Assembly: GCF_016862195.1 (NCBI RefSeq)
Contig: NZ_BOMM01000057.1
Location: 98,239 to 162,238 of the forward strand
Origin: Paractinoplanes ferrugineus
Lineage (GTDB): Bacteria > Actinomycetota > Actinomycetes > Mycobacteriales > Micromonosporaceae
Length of the DNA: 64,000 nt
Direction: 5' to 3'
Shown: positions 1-8,127 of the stretch, piece by piece
Position numbering within the stretch: position 1 is the stretch's first letter
Layout: each line of letters begins with the position of its first letter
Notes under the pieces: model-generated
The model's input: the letters and a program-made list of their open reading frames with translations, nothing else
Databases searched by the model: none
Told to the model about the DNA's origin: nothing
Program-made: the position numbers and the translations under genes

Positions 1-979
1 CGGCGAGCGCGACGCCGCCGTCGATCGTGTTGATCGGCGCGCACGGAACGCCGGCCGCGAGCAGGTCACGGAACCATTCGTCCTTGCCCCGCCGGCTCAG
101 CCGGTCGACCAGGATCGGCCGCAGTTCCGCCCGATTCGCCGTACGGTCCTGATTACGCCCGAAACGCGGGTCGTCCGGCAGTTCCGGCAGGTCGAGCACC
201 TGGCAGAGCTTGCGGAACTGGCCGTCGTTCCCGGCGATCACGATCAACTCGCCGTCCGCGCAGGGCAGCGGCTCGTACGGGAAGAGGCTGGGATGCGCGT
301 TGCCCATCCGGAACGGGATGGTTCCGCCCGCGACGTAGGCACTGGAGTGGTTGACCAGGCCGGACAGCGCCGAGCTGAGCAGGTTGACCTCGACGTGCTG
401 GCCCCGGCCGGTCTCGCCGCGATGCCGCAGGGCGGCCAGGATGCCGATGGTGGCGTGCATGCCGGCCATCACGTCGAAGACCGAGATGCCGGCGCGGTAG
501 GGCGAGCCGTCCGGGTCGCCGGTGAGACTCATCAGCCCGGAGATCGCCTGCACCATCAGGTCGTAGCCGGGCAGGTCGGCACCCGCGCCGGAGCCGAAAC
601 CGCTGATGCTGGCGTAGACGATCTTCTCGTTCACGGCCGAGACCGAGGCGAAGTCCAGGCCGAACCGGGCCAGCCCGCCCGGCTTGAAGTTCTCGATCAT
701 GATGTCGGCCCGCCCGGCCAGCGCCCGCGCGACCTCCTGGTCGCCCGGGTCCTTCAGGTTCAGGGCGATGGACCGCTTGTTGCGGTTGATGCCGAGGTAG
801 TAGGTCGACACGCCGTCGCGGACCGGTGGCATCCAGGTACGGGTGTCGTCGCCGCCCGGCCCCTCCACCTTGATCACCTGCGCGCCGAGGTCGGCGAGCA
901 GCATCGTCGCGTACGGCCCGGCCAGGATCCGCGAGAAATCCGCCACCAGCAGACCGTGCAGAGGGCCCTGCGTCATCAT
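1..979 (-). CDS. CoA-transferase family III (CaiB/BaiF) protein, 3' end beyond window
   Basis: The reading frame runs off the left edge of the window, so only about the first 325 residues are seen. It begins ATG-ATG and continues QGPLHGLLVADFSRILAGP, the typical N-terminus of family III CoA-transferases (formyl-CoA, carnitine and succinyl-CoA type), with the following ADLGAQVIKVEGPGGDD and LNLKDP segments. The expected catalytic aspartate lies in SVFDVMAG at about residue 169 by my count. Such enzymes move CoA between carboxylic acids in the cytoplasm; the substrate cannot be told. It is divergent from an amidohydrolase/IclR pair and probably shares their control. No strong ribosome-binding site is visible. 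Family call is firm; function beyond that is open. Confidence 0.88.
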   Translation of the reverse strand, partial: MMTQGPLHGLLVADFSRILAGPYATMLLADLGAQVIKVEGPGGDDTRTWMPPVRDGVSTYYLGINRNKRSIALNLKDPGDQEVARALAGRADIMIENFKPGGLARFGLDFASVSAVNEKIVYASISGFGSGAGADLPGYDLMVQAISGLMSLTGDPDGSPYRAGISVFDVMAGMHATIGILAALRHRGETGRGQHVEVNLLSSALSGLVNHSSAYVAGGTIPFRMGNAHPSLFPYEPLPCADGELIVIAGNDGQFRKLCQVLDLPELPDDPRFGRNQDRTANRAELRPILVDRLSRRGKDEWFRDLLAAGVPCAPINTIDGGVALA

Positions 980-993
980 CACCGCCCGTTCTA

Positions 994-1007
994 CGGACAC
1001 CTGTCCG
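994..1007. promoter_or_regulatory. Inverted repeat CGGACA-CC-TGTCCG, possible IclR operator 1
   Basis: Perfect 6-2-6 inverted repeat located 15 bases upstream of the CoA-transferase start codon. It shares the TGTCCG half-site with the larger palindrome about 120 bases away on the amidohydrolase side. An IclR-family regulator is encoded next door, so the two repeats are plausible operators; this is inference from position and shared half-site. Confidence 0.5.
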
Positions 1008-1115
1008 CCGAAACAGCTTCGACCCCAGCAAGGGGCCCTGTCAATGGCCGGTTAATCCGACCGAAACATGGTCTTGACGCTACACGTGACCGAGAGCACA
1101 CTGGCGCCATTCGCT

Positions 1116-1134
1116 CTGTCCGCTAGGCGGACAG
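1116..1134. promoter_or_regulatory. Inverted repeat CTGTCCGC-TAG-GCGGACAG, possible IclR operator 2
   Basis: Perfect 8-base arms around a 3-base spacer, 31 bases before the amidohydrolase start. The spacing and TCCGC/GCGGA arms look like operators of IclR-type regulators. A weak promoter-like pair lies just upstream (TTGACG at 1074-1079 and CACACT at 1097-1102, 17-base spacing), which would put the palindrome at or just after the transcription start, a repressor-like position. Confidence 0.55.
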
Positions 1135-1165
1135 TGGTCCGAAGAGGCAATCGAAGGGATGCGCG

Positions 1166-2572
1166 ATGACCGAAAGCGACCGGCCGGTAGTCCTCCGCAA
1201 CGGCCTGGTACTCACCATGGACGACTCGCACACGGTGCTCACCGACGCCGACGTGCTGGTCGTCGGCGACCGGATCGCCGAGGTCGGGCACGGCCTGACG
1301 GCACCCGACGGTGCCCTCGAGATCGACGCCGGCGGCGGGATCATCATGCCCGGCATGGTCGACACCCACCGGCACATGTGGCAGACGGCCATGCGCGGGT
1401 ACGGCGCCGACTGGACCCTGACGCAGTACTTCGTCTGGTACTACCTCGAGTCCGGCAAGCTGTTCCGCCCCGAGGACGTGCACGCCGGCAACCTGCTCGG
1501 CGCGATCGAGGCCGTCGACTCCGGGGTCACCACCACCGTCGACTGGTCGCACGGCCTGCAGACCATCGACCACGCCGACGCGGCGGTCGACGCCCTGGAA
1601 GCGGTACCGGGCCGGTTCGTCCTCGCCTACGGCAACATCCAGCAGGGCCCGTGGCAATGGTCGACGACGCCGGAGTTCCGCGACTTCCACGCGCGGCGCA
1701 TCGACGGCGGCAAGCTCGCCGGCTTCCAGCTCGCCTTCGACGTCCCGGGCGACCCGGCGTTCCAGGAGAAGGCCGCCTTCGAGGTGGCCCGCGACCTCGG
1801 CGTCACCGTCACCACGCACGCCGGCGTGTGGGGCGCCACCAACGACGACGGCATCCGGCTGATGTACGAGAACGGCTTCATGACGCCCGGCACCGTCTAC
1901 GTGCACGCGGCCACCCTGAGCAGCGACTCGTACCACCGGATCGCGGCCACCGGCGGTTCGGTGAGCGTCTCGACCGAGAGCGAGCAGAGCGCCGGCCAGG
2001 GCTACCCGCCCACCTGGATGCTGCGCAAGCACGACATCCCGGTGTCGCTGTCGATGGACACCAGCGTGTGGTGGAGCGGCGACCTGTTCTCCGCGATGCG
2101 CTCGACGCTGTCCGCCGACCGCTCCCGGGAACACCTGGAGGCGCACGGCGCCAAGGAGACCATCACCCACCACCACCTGCGCGCCGAGCAGGTCGTCGAC
2201 TGGGCCACCCGGGGCGGCGCCAAGGCCCTGGGCATGGACTCCGAGATCGGCGCGATCACGCCGGGCCGCAAGGCCGACGTGGTGCTCATCAAGAACGACG
2301 ACTCGCCGGCCATGTCCCCGGTGCTGCACCCCTACGGCCACGTCGTCTACCAGGCCCAGCGCGGCGACGTGCACACGGTGCTGGTCGGCGGCAAGGTCGT
2401 CAAGACCGACGGCAAGCTGGTCGGCGTCGATCTGGCCGCGGCCCGGGCCAAGGTCGGCAGCACCGTCGACTACCTGCGCGAGACCATGGGTGAGGATCTG
2501 TGGCAGCGCGGCATGAACCCGGAGATCCCGGAATCCCGGATCCTGCACAACCCGTATCAGTACACCAAGTAG
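1166..2572 (+). CDS. Amidohydrolase family protein (TRZ/ATZ-like metal-dependent hydrolase)
   Basis: A 468-residue protein of the cyclic amidohydrolase superfamily. The N-terminal metal-binding HxH is seen in MVDTHRHMWQT (His68 and His70), further metal-ligand candidates in TTHAGVWG and in MDTSVWWSGD, and the C-terminal beta-sandwich begins at ITPGRKADVVLI. This order matches the ATZ/TRZ and cytosine/guanine-deaminase-like group, which hydrolyse C-N or C-Cl bonds on heterocycles; the substrate is not identifiable. The ATG is preceded by GAAGGG with a 7-base gap. The gene is followed after 20 bases by an IclR regulator in the same direction, so the two are probably co-transcribed as a catabolic unit with the divergent CoA-transferase. 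Confidence 0.87.
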   Translation: MTESDRPVVLRNGLVLTMDDSHTVLTDADVLVVGDRIAEVGHGLTAPDGALEIDAGGGIIMPGMVDTHRHMWQTAMRGYGADWTLTQYFVWYYLESGKLFRPEDVHAGNLLGAIEAVDSGVTTTVDWSHGLQTIDHADAAVDALEAVPGRFVLAYGNIQQGPWQWSTTPEFRDFHARRIDGGKLAGFQLAFDVPGDPAFQEKAAFEVARDLGVTVTTHAGVWGATNDDGIRLMYENGFMTPGTVYVHAATLSSDSYHRIAATGGSVSVSTESEQSAGQGYPPTWMLRKHDIPVSLSMDTSVWWSGDLFSAMRSTLSADRSREHLEAHGAKETITHHHLRAEQVVDWATRGGAKALGMDSEIGAITPGRKADVVLIKNDDSPAMSPVLHPYGHVVYQAQRGDVHTVLVGGKVVKTDGKLVGVDLAAARAKVGSTVDYLRETMGEDLWQRGMNPEIPESRILHNPYQYTK

Positions 2573-2592
2573 ACGAATGAAAGCATGAGGTC

Positions 2593-3396
2593 ATGACCGA
2601 CATCGGAAGGGGCGCGGGGCCGGATTTCATCGAGGCGCTCGCCCGCGGCCTCGACGTCCTGCGCTCCTTCCGGCCGGGCACGCCGGCCATGACACTCAGC
2701 GAGATCGCCGGCCACACCGGCCTCGCCCGGCCCACCGTGCGCCGCATCCTGATCACGCTCGAGGCGCTCGGCTACGTCCGCCAGGCCGACCGGGGCTACG
2801 CGCTGACCCCGCGCGTGCTGGAGCTCGGCATGGCCTATGTGAACTCGCTGAGCATGTGGGACGCCGCCCGCCCGCACATGGAGAAACTGGTCGCCCAGAC
2901 GAACGAGTCGACGTCGATGGCCCAGCTCGACGGCTCCGACATCGTCTACGTGGCGCGGGTGGCCGTACCCAAGATCGTGACCCTCTCCGTCACCATCGGC
3001 ACCCGCTTCCCCGCTGCCGCCACCAGCATGGGAAAGGTGCTGCTGGCGGCCTTGCCGCCGGCCGCGCTGGCGGAGCTCCTCGCGCAGAGCTCACGCTCCG
3101 GGATCACCCCCCGCCGGCAGCCGTCGGCCGCCGACCTCGAGGCCGCGCTGCGGGAAGTACGCGCCAAGGGCTGGGCTCTGGCCGATCAGGACCTGGCGCC
3201 CGGCGTCCGGTCGGTCGCCACCGGGGTCCGCGACGGCGACGGCAACGTGGTCGCCGCGATAAACGTGACCGTCCACGCGGCCGAGACCACAGTGGAGACC
3301 CTCCTCGAGGACCACCTGCCCAAACTTCTGCGCACCGCGGCCGACATCAGCCACGACTGGGCCCTGACCGCCGCCGTCCCGGCCGTCACCGTCTGA
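2593..3396 (+). CDS. IclR-family transcriptional regulator
   Basis: A 267-residue protein with an N-terminal winged helix-turn-helix (MTLSEIAGHTGLARPTVRRI, then LEALGYV) and a C-terminal effector domain carrying GTRFPAAATSMGKVLLAALP, the hallmark of the IclR ligand domain. Length is usual for the family. It follows the amidohydrolase directly and is the best candidate for binding the two TGTCCG inverted repeats upstream. IclR proteins often sense small carboxylic or aromatic acids and control catabolic genes; repression versus activation cannot be read from the sequence. Confidence 0.93.
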   Translation: MTDIGRGAGPDFIEALARGLDVLRSFRPGTPAMTLSEIAGHTGLARPTVRRILITLEALGYVRQADRGYALTPRVLELGMAYVNSLSMWDAARPHMEKLVAQTNESTSMAQLDGSDIVYVARVAVPKIVTLSVTIGTRFPAAATSMGKVLLAALPPAALAELLAQSSRSGITPRRQPSAADLEAALREVRAKGWALADQDLAPGVRSVATGVRDGDGNVVAAINVTVHAAETTVETLLEDHLPKLLRTAADISHDWALTAAVPAVTV

Positions 3397-3449
3397 GCCT
3401 CGGACTCCCCCGGCCGGCCGGCGTGCGTCCCGGGGCCGGGAGGATCAGA

Positions 3450-3770
3450 ATGATCCGCATGAAGGCGATGGCCGACCTTTTCGACCCGGAGCCGGCGCGC
3501 TGGGGTCTGCGCGGCGATCCATGGGTCTGGCAGGCGATGCGGGACCACCTGGGCGAGACCTACCTGCCGCCCACGCTCGGCGAGGCCGAGGCGATGCTCT
3601 ACAACGCCTTCAACCGGATCGTCGGCGTCGACCTCGCCGCCGAACCCGAGCCGTCCGTCTACCGCCCCGAGTTCGCCCACGGCGGCCTCTCCAGCGGCCA
3701 CATCCACCTGCTGACCTGGCGTCTCGAGCTCCTGCCACTGCTCGTCGACCGCGCCCAGGCCCGCCTCTGA
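3450..3770 (+). CDS. Small conserved-looking hypothetical protein (106 aa)
   Basis: The start at 3450 is supported by GGGAGG six bases upstream; two further in-frame ATGs follow within 20 bases. The product is soluble with no signal peptide or membrane span and contains WGLRGDPWVWQAMRDHLG and a C-terminal GGLSSGHIHLLTWRLELLPL. I do not recognise a named domain. The same frame is open far upstream through the IclR gene, but only this part has protein-like composition and its own ribosome-binding site. Codon usage matches its neighbours. It ends 19 bases before the convergent oxidoreductase gene. Confidence 0.7.
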   Translation: MIRMKAMADLFDPEPARWGLRGDPWVWQAMRDHLGETYLPPTLGEAEAMLYNAFNRIVGVDLAAEPEPSVYRPEFAHGGLSSGHIHLLTWRLELLPLLVDRAQARL

Positions 3771-3788
3771 GGCTCCGCTGAGGACCGC

Positions 3789-4175
3789 TCAGCCGGATGC
3801 GGCCACCCGCAGCAGCCGGAAGTCGCGGCGGCGCAGCAGGCGCAGGACCACCGCGGCCGGGTTACCGAACGCGCGCAGCCCGGCGGCGGTGGGAAACGTC
3901 TCGATGCGGTCGATCTCGTAGGTCACGCCGCCGGCGACGACCTCGCAGCGGCCCGCGGCCTGGACGTTGCGGTGCCAGTCGACGTTCGGGCCGTAGGTCA
4001 GCTCGGCCACGAAGTCGTCGCCGTACCGGGCCAGCAGCAGCGGCGTCTCGTAGCACCGGCCGGACCGGCGGCCGACGTGCCGCACCAGCGCGAACGGGCC
4101 GTGACCCGAGCGGGCCAGCGGCACCGTGACCCGGTTGAGCGAGTGCTTCAGCAGGCCGAGCCAGGCCGCTCTCAA
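3789..4175 (-). CDS. Nitroreductase/quinone reductase family, deazaflavin (F420)-dependent type
   Basis: A 128-residue protein with the split-barrel core seen in Ddn-like F420H2-dependent reductases: PFALVRHVGRRSGRCYETPL, then GDDFVAELTYGPNVDWHRNVQA, then an AGGVTYEI strand. Family members reduce quinones, nitroaromatics or other electrophiles using coenzyme F420. Its start overlaps the stop of the upstream MarR gene by four bases (ATGA), so the two are translationally coupled. With the flavodoxin-like oxidoreductase across the divergent promoter this suggests a redox or electrophile response unit. The cofactor is inferred from family membership. Confidence 0.85.
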   Translation of the reverse strand: MRAAWLGLLKHSLNRVTVPLARSGHGPFALVRHVGRRSGRCYETPLLLARYGDDFVAELTYGPNVDWHRNVQAAGRCEVVAGGVTYEIDRIETFPTAAGLRAFGNPAAVVLRLLRRRDFRLLRVAASG

Positions 4176-4699
4176 GCCATCTTCCCCAGGTTGATCTCGT
4201 CGAGGGTGGCCGCGGACCCCGGGTCGGTGACACCGACGATCTCGCGGCAGGCCTTCTGCAGCTGCTTGACCTGAGCCGCCGTCAACGGGTCGAAGACCAG
4301 CCGGCGGGCCTCCCGCACGTGCCCCGGGGCGGCCGCCACCAGCACCGCCAAGCCGGCCTCGGTCAGCTCGGCCGAGACACAGCGCGGCTCGCCGTCGGCG
4401 GCCACCCGGCGCACCCAGCCCTGTCTCTCGAGGCGGCTCACCGCGTGCGACAGCCGCGACATCGAGCCGCCCGCCATCATCGCGAGGACGCTCATCCGCA
4501 CCTTGTGGTTCTCCGGCCGCTCCAGCGAGACGAGTATCGAGTACTCGAAGAAGTTCAGCCCGGAATCACGCTTGAGCTGGGCGTCGATAGCTGCGGGCAG
4601 CGTCATCAGCATCGCCGTCAGGGACAGCCAGGCGGCTTTCTCGTCGTGCGACAACCAGGGGACCTCGTCCGGGTCCGGCGGCGGGGTGGCGCTGTTCAC
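4172..4699 (-). CDS. MarR-family transcriptional regulator
   Basis: A 175-residue winged-helix protein: FFEYSILVSLE leads into AGGSMSRLSHAVSRLERQGW (recognition helix region) and VRRVAADGEPRCVSAELTEAG (wing). The GTG start has no clear Shine-Dalgarno sequence; instead TACAGT lies six bases upstream, suggesting a leaderless transcript. The palindrome at 4727-4738 would then cover its -35 region, so autorepression is likely. It shares the intergenic region with the divergent oxidoreductase and overlaps the downstream deazaflavin-type reductase. Confidence 0.93.
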   Translation of the reverse strand: MNSATPPPDPDEVPWLSHDEKAAWLSLTAMLMTLPAAIDAQLKRDSGLNFFEYSILVSLERPENHKVRMSVLAMMAGGSMSRLSHAVSRLERQGWVRRVAADGEPRCVSAELTEAGLAVLVAAAPGHVREARRLVFDPLTAAQVKQLQKACREIVGVTDPGSAATLDEINLGKMA

Positions 4700-4726
4700 A
4701 ACCGAACTGTAACCCAGTCACGCGAC

Positions 4727-4738
4727 TTGAATATTCAA
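4727..4738. promoter_or_regulatory. MarR-type operator 1 (TTGAATATTCAA)
   Basis: Perfect 12-base palindrome in an AT-rich pocket of an otherwise GC-rich region. It lies where the -35 element of marR would be if the TACAGT at 4706-4711 (minus strand) is its -10. A second copy lies 34 bases away centre to centre. Confidence 0.7.
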
Positions 4739-4760
4739 TACAAGCCGTGCAACCATCGTA

Positions 4761-4772
4761 TTGAACATTCAA
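4761..4772. promoter_or_regulatory. MarR-type operator 2 (TTGAA-CA-TTCAA)
   Basis: Five-base perfect arms matching the first operator, 22 bases before the start of the divergent flavodoxin-fold oxidoreductase. Two equal sites, one on each gene's side, fit joint repression of the divergon by the MarR protein. Binding is inferred. Confidence 0.65.
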
Positions 4773-4793
4773 TTGCCCTACCTAGGGAGAACC

Positions 4794-5426
4794 GTGACCG
4801 TTCTGCGCATCGACGCCAGCATCCAGGGCCCCAACTCGGCCAGCTCCGAGCTCGCCGACGTGGCCGAGGCCGAGTGGCTCGCGGTCCGTCCGGGCGACGA
4901 GATCATCCGCCGTCACCTCGGCTCCGAGCCGCTGCCCGCGGACGCCTGGCAGAACGCCATCGGCGGCGCCTTCACCCCCGAGGACCAGCGCAACGAGAAG
5001 CAGAAGGCCAGTGTCGCGCTCGCCCAGCAGCTCAACAACGAGGTCCGCAACGCCGACGCCCTGCTCCTCGCCCTGCCGCTCTACAACTGGGGCGTCTCCC
5101 AGCACGCCAAGATCTGGATCGACCTGGTCCTGGCCGGTGGCCCCAACGGCGAGCGACTGTTCGACGGCAAGCCGGCCATCGTGGTGACCACCCGCGGCGG
5201 CGGCTACGGCCCCGGCACCCCGCGCGAGGGTTGGGACCACAACACCGCGTTCATCCGCCGCATCGTCGAGGACGTGTGGGGCGCCGAGCTGACCCTGGTC
5301 GAGCGCGAGCTGACCCTGGCCCACCACAACCCGGCGATGGAGTCCCTCCGCGACGCCGCCGACCTGCTCAAGAAGGCCGCCCACGAGGCCGCCGCGCACG
5401 CCGGCCGCACTCTCGCCGGCCGCTGA
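4794..5426 (+). CDS. Flavodoxin-fold NAD(P)H oxidoreductase (FMN-dependent azoreductase-like)
   Basis: About 210 residues. The protein opens VTVLRIDASIQGPNSASSEL, the FMN-phosphate-binding loop of AzoR-like enzymes, and has ALLLALPLYNWGVSQHAKIW and VVTTRGGGYGPGTPREGW, matching the conserved P-x-Y-N and TxGG-Y regions. Such enzymes reduce quinones and azo compounds by two electrons. The GTG start is chosen because AGGGAGA precedes it; an in-frame TTG at 4761 lies inside the operator and is unlikely. The last codons (Ala-Gly-Arg-stop) are repeated four times downstream. Confidence 0.87.
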   Translation: MTVLRIDASIQGPNSASSELADVAEAEWLAVRPGDEIIRRHLGSEPLPADAWQNAIGGAFTPEDQRNEKQKASVALAQQLNNEVRNADALLLALPLYNWGVSQHAKIWIDLVLAGGPNGERLFDGKPAIVVTTRGGGYGPGTPREGWDHNTAFIRRIVEDVWGAELTLVERELTLAHHNPAMESLRDAADLLKKAAHEAAAHAGRTLAGR

Positions 5427-5476
5427 GAAAAGCCGCCTGCTGGGAAGCCGGCCGCTGAGAAGCCGGCCGCTGGGAA
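5415..5476 (+). repeat. Four copies of a 15-base unit containing the stop codon of the oxidoreductase gene
   Basis: The unit GCCGGCCGCTGRGAA occurs at 5415-5429, 5447-5461 and 5462-5476, with a diverged copy at 5432-5446. The first copy holds the last sense codons and stop of the preceding gene; the rest are non-coding. This looks like slippage-type expansion of a gene's 3' end. Confidence 0.8.
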
Positions 5477-5865
5477 GCCGGTGATCAGGAATCGGCTCCG
5501 GCCGCCCGAAGATCGTCTCTACCCGGCACGCCGCCGGCGTGCAGTACTCCATGGTGCTGCTCGCCGGCGGCCGCCGCACGCCGTCCTCGACGTCGCCCTC
5601 GCCGACGGTTTCGTCGGCCTGAGCCGCCTCCCGCCAGGAATGGCGGAGATCCCGCGAGGGTGACCTCTTCCCGCGCGAGGCACGCTTCCTCCGCGGTACG
5701 ACGCAGCGAACCGTGTCGCCGCCGCCGCGCATGCCGATCCCCGCGTTCGGTGCGTGGCAGACCCTGCTGAAGTTCGCCGGCGACGGCCGTCCCGAGACCG
5801 CCGAGGCCAGGACCGGCCGCTGCCGGTACGCCGCCGAGCCACGACATCCGGAACTTGATTTTGAC
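5477..5865. other. Gene-poor interval between oxidoreductase and dnaJ
   Basis: About 390 bases with several short open frames on both strands, none with a ribosome-binding site, recognisable motif or convincing amino-acid composition. It could hold a decayed gene, but I cannot identify a parent. No tRNA, strong hairpin or mobile-element end is seen. Confidence 0.5.
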
Positions 5866-7008
5866 CTAGTGGCCGTTGAAGGCGTCACGCATGCGGCTGA
5901 AGAAGCCGCCCTGCTTGCTCAGTTCGGCCACGTCCTCGCCGCGGGTCTTGGCGAAGTCGCGCAGCATGCGCTCCTGGTCGGCGGTCAGCTTGGTCGGCGT
6001 CTTGACGTCGAGGTGCACGAATAGCTCGCCGCGGCCCTGGCCGCGCAGGTGCGGCACGCCCTTGCCGCGGATGCGCAGCGTGCTGGCCGGTTGGGTGCCC
6101 GCCTTGACCTCGATCGCCTCCTCGCTGTCGAGGGTCTTGATCGTCAGGCGGGTGCCGAGGGCGGCGGCGGTCATCGGCAGGGTGACCCGACAGTGGAGAT
6201 CGTCGCCCTTGCGGGAGTAGACGTCGTGCGGGCGCTCGCTGATCTCGACGTAGAGGTCACCGGCGGTGCCGCCACCGGGGCCGACCTCGCCCTGCTGGGC
6301 CAGCCGGATGCGCATGCCGTCCTCGACGCCGGCCGGGATCTTCACGGTGAGTGAGCGGCGGGTGCGCACCCGGCCGTCACCGGCGCACGTCGGGCAGGGC
6401 TGCGGGATGACGGTGCCGTGGCCCTGGCAGGTGACGCAGGGGCGCGACGAGACGACCTGACCGAGGAACGTGCGCTGCACGCTCTGCACCTCGCCGCGGC
6501 CGCCGCACGTCTCGCAGGTGGCCAGGTGGGTGCCGGGCGCGGTGCCGGCGCCGGAGCACTGGGTGCACAGCACCGCGGTGTCGACGGTGATCGGGGCCTC
6601 GACCCCGAATGCCGTCTCCACCAGGTCGAGTTCGAGACGCAGGATGGCGTCGGCGCCGGGGCGGGTGCGTGGCCGCGGGCCGCGGGCGCCACCACCGGCG
6701 GCGGTGCCGAAGAACGCGTCCATGATGTCCTGGAAGCCCACGAACGGCCCGCCCGGGCCGCCGGGTCCGCCCGGGGCCCCACCGCCGCCGGGCGCGAGCG
6801 GGTCACCGCCCAGGTCGACGATCTGCCGCTTCTGGTCGTCGGACAGCACCTCGTACGCCGCGTTGATGTCCTTGAACTTCTCGGCCGCGTCCGGATCGGG
6901 GTTGACGTCCGGGTGGAACTGCCGAGCCAGCTTCCGGTAGGCGCGCTTGATCTCGTCGTCGGTTGCCTCCCGGCTCACGCCGAGAATGCCGTAGTAATCC
7001 TTGGCCAC
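5866..7008 (-). CDS. dnaJ: Chaperone protein DnaJ
   Basis: A 380-residue type I Hsp40 co-chaperone of DnaK. It has the J domain (AKDYYGILGVSREATDDEIK with HPD at residues 32-34), a Gly-rich linker (about 70-115), four zinc-binding CxxC modules (Cys148/151, 165/168, 191/194, 205/208) and the C-terminal substrate-binding domains. The GTG at 7008 is preferred over an in-frame TTG at 7026 because family members start at AKDYY and GAGGA lies about 11 bases upstream. It follows hrcA by 34 bases, so it belongs to the HrcA/CIRCE-controlled operon; this is the DnaJ copy usually paired with hrcA rather than with dnaK-grpE. Confidence 0.96.
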   Translation of the reverse strand: MAKDYYGILGVSREATDDEIKRAYRKLARQFHPDVNPDPDAAEKFKDINAAYEVLSDDQKRQIVDLGGDPLAPGGGGAPGGPGGPGGPFVGFQDIMDAFFGTAAGGGARGPRPRTRPGADAILRLELDLVETAFGVEAPITVDTAVLCTQCSGAGTAPGTHLATCETCGGRGEVQSVQRTFLGQVVSSRPCVTCQGHGTVIPQPCPTCAGDGRVRTRRSLTVKIPAGVEDGMRIRLAQQGEVGPGGGTAGDLYVEISERPHDVYSRKGDDLHCRVTLPMTAAALGTRLTIKTLDSEEAIEVKAGTQPASTLRIRGKGVPHLRGQGRGELFVHLDVKTPTKLTADQERMLRDFAKTRGEDVAELSKQGGFFSRMRDAFNGH

Positions 7009-7042
7009 GGGGTTTGGAGTCCTCAATGTCAGCGCGGTTCCG

Positions 7043-8065
7043 TCAGTTCTGTGCCAGCAGGTCGCCTACGTAGCGTGCCACCGCTCGCACCGTGGCGATG
7101 GTGCCGGGGTAGTCCATGCGGGTGGGGCCGAGCACACCGAGCCCACCAACGATCGTCGCGCCTGGTCCGTAACCGGTGCTGACCACGGACGTCGAGCGCA
7201 GGTTGTCTATCTCGTTCTCGTCGCCGATGCGCACCCGGGTCTTGCTCGGCTCCAGGTCGCCGATGAGCTTGAGCAGGATGACCTCCTCCTCGAGGGCCTC
7301 GAGCACGGGACGAAGTGTGCCCTGGAAGTCCAGCACACCTCCCCGAGTCAAGTTCGCCGTTCCGGCGAGCATGAGGCGTTCCTCGCTGCGTTCGACGAGG
7401 GTCTCGAGCAGCACGCTGGCCAGGCAGGCCATCGTGCCGCGGCGGTCGGGGGCGCATTCGTCGACCAGTGCCTGCACCAGTGGCGGGGTGTCGACGAGTC
7501 GCTGACCAGCGAGTTTCTCGTTGGTCTTGCGGCGCAGCTCCATCACGTCGTCGTTGCTCGCCGGGCCCGGCAGCTCGACCAGGCGCTGCTCGACCCGGCC
7601 GGTGTCGGCGATCATCACGAGCATGATCCGGGTCGTGGAGATCGGGACGAGTTCCAGATGGCGAACGGAAGAGCGCGCCAGCGACGGATACTGCACGACC
7701 GCGACCTGGCGGGTCAGCTGGGCGAGCAGGCGAACGGTGCGGTGCACCACGTCGTCGAGGTCGACGGCACCGAGCAGGAAGCGCTCGATCGCCCGGCGCT
7801 CGGCTGGGCTGAGCGCCTTGACCTTGGAGAGGCGGTCGACGAACAGGCGATAGCCCGCGTCGGTGGGCACCCGGCCGGCGCTGGTGTGCGGCTGCCGGAT
7901 GTAACCCTCCTCCTCGAGCACCGCCATGTCGTTACGCACCGTAGCCGACGACACGCCGAGCTGGTGACGCTCGACGAGGGCTTTGCTGCCGACCGGCTCC
8001 TGCGTCTCGACGTAGTCCTCGACGATCGCCCGCAGCACCTCGAGCTTGCGGTCATCCAGGCTCAA
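7043..8065 (-). CDS. hrcA: Heat-inducible transcription repressor HrcA
   Basis: A 340-residue repressor of class I heat-shock genes. The N-terminal helix-turn-helix region is LDDRKLEVLRAIVEDYVETQ, then PVGSKALVERHQLGVSSATVR and the conserved HTSAGRVPTDAGYR. The TTG at 8065 is chosen because GGAGGGAGGGG lies five bases before it and the family starts near this point; the frame extends upstream without support. A CIRCE element lies 62 bases further upstream, so the gene represses itself and dnaJ. HrcA folding is known to depend on GroEL, tying expression to chaperone availability. Confidence 0.96.
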   Translation of the reverse strand: MSLDDRKLEVLRAIVEDYVETQEPVGSKALVERHQLGVSSATVRNDMAVLEEEGYIRQPHTSAGRVPTDAGYRLFVDRLSKVKALSPAERRAIERFLLGAVDLDDVVHRTVRLLAQLTRQVAVVQYPSLARSSVRHLELVPISTTRIMLVMIADTGRVEQRLVELPGPASNDDVMELRRKTNEKLAGQRLVDTPPLVQALVDECAPDRRGTMACLASVLLETLVERSEERLMLAGTANLTRGGVLDFQGTLRPVLEALEEEVILLKLIGDLEPSKTRVRIGDENEIDNLRSTSVVSTGYGPGATIVGGLGVLGPTRMDYPGTIATVRAVARYVGDLLAQN

Positions 8066-8127
8066 GACGACCCCTCCCTCCGGCACTCGGCAGGCAAGCA
8101 CCCGGCACGCACGCCGGCGGAACTTGT

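Noticed and set aside
293..1126. Long plus-strand open frame over the CoA-transferase gene
   Set aside because: It is antisense to a gene with clear family motifs; its composition (His/Val/Gly/Asp-rich) is typical of a high-GC shadow frame.
1052..2548. 498-codon minus-strand open frame over the amidohydrolase
   Set aside because: Shadow of a well-supported metal-dependent hydrolase; no motifs and no ribosome-binding site.
5477..5865. Several short ORFs after the azoreductase-like gene
   Set aside because: No start signals, no recognisable motif, and frames on both strands have the composition of chance high-GC ORFs.
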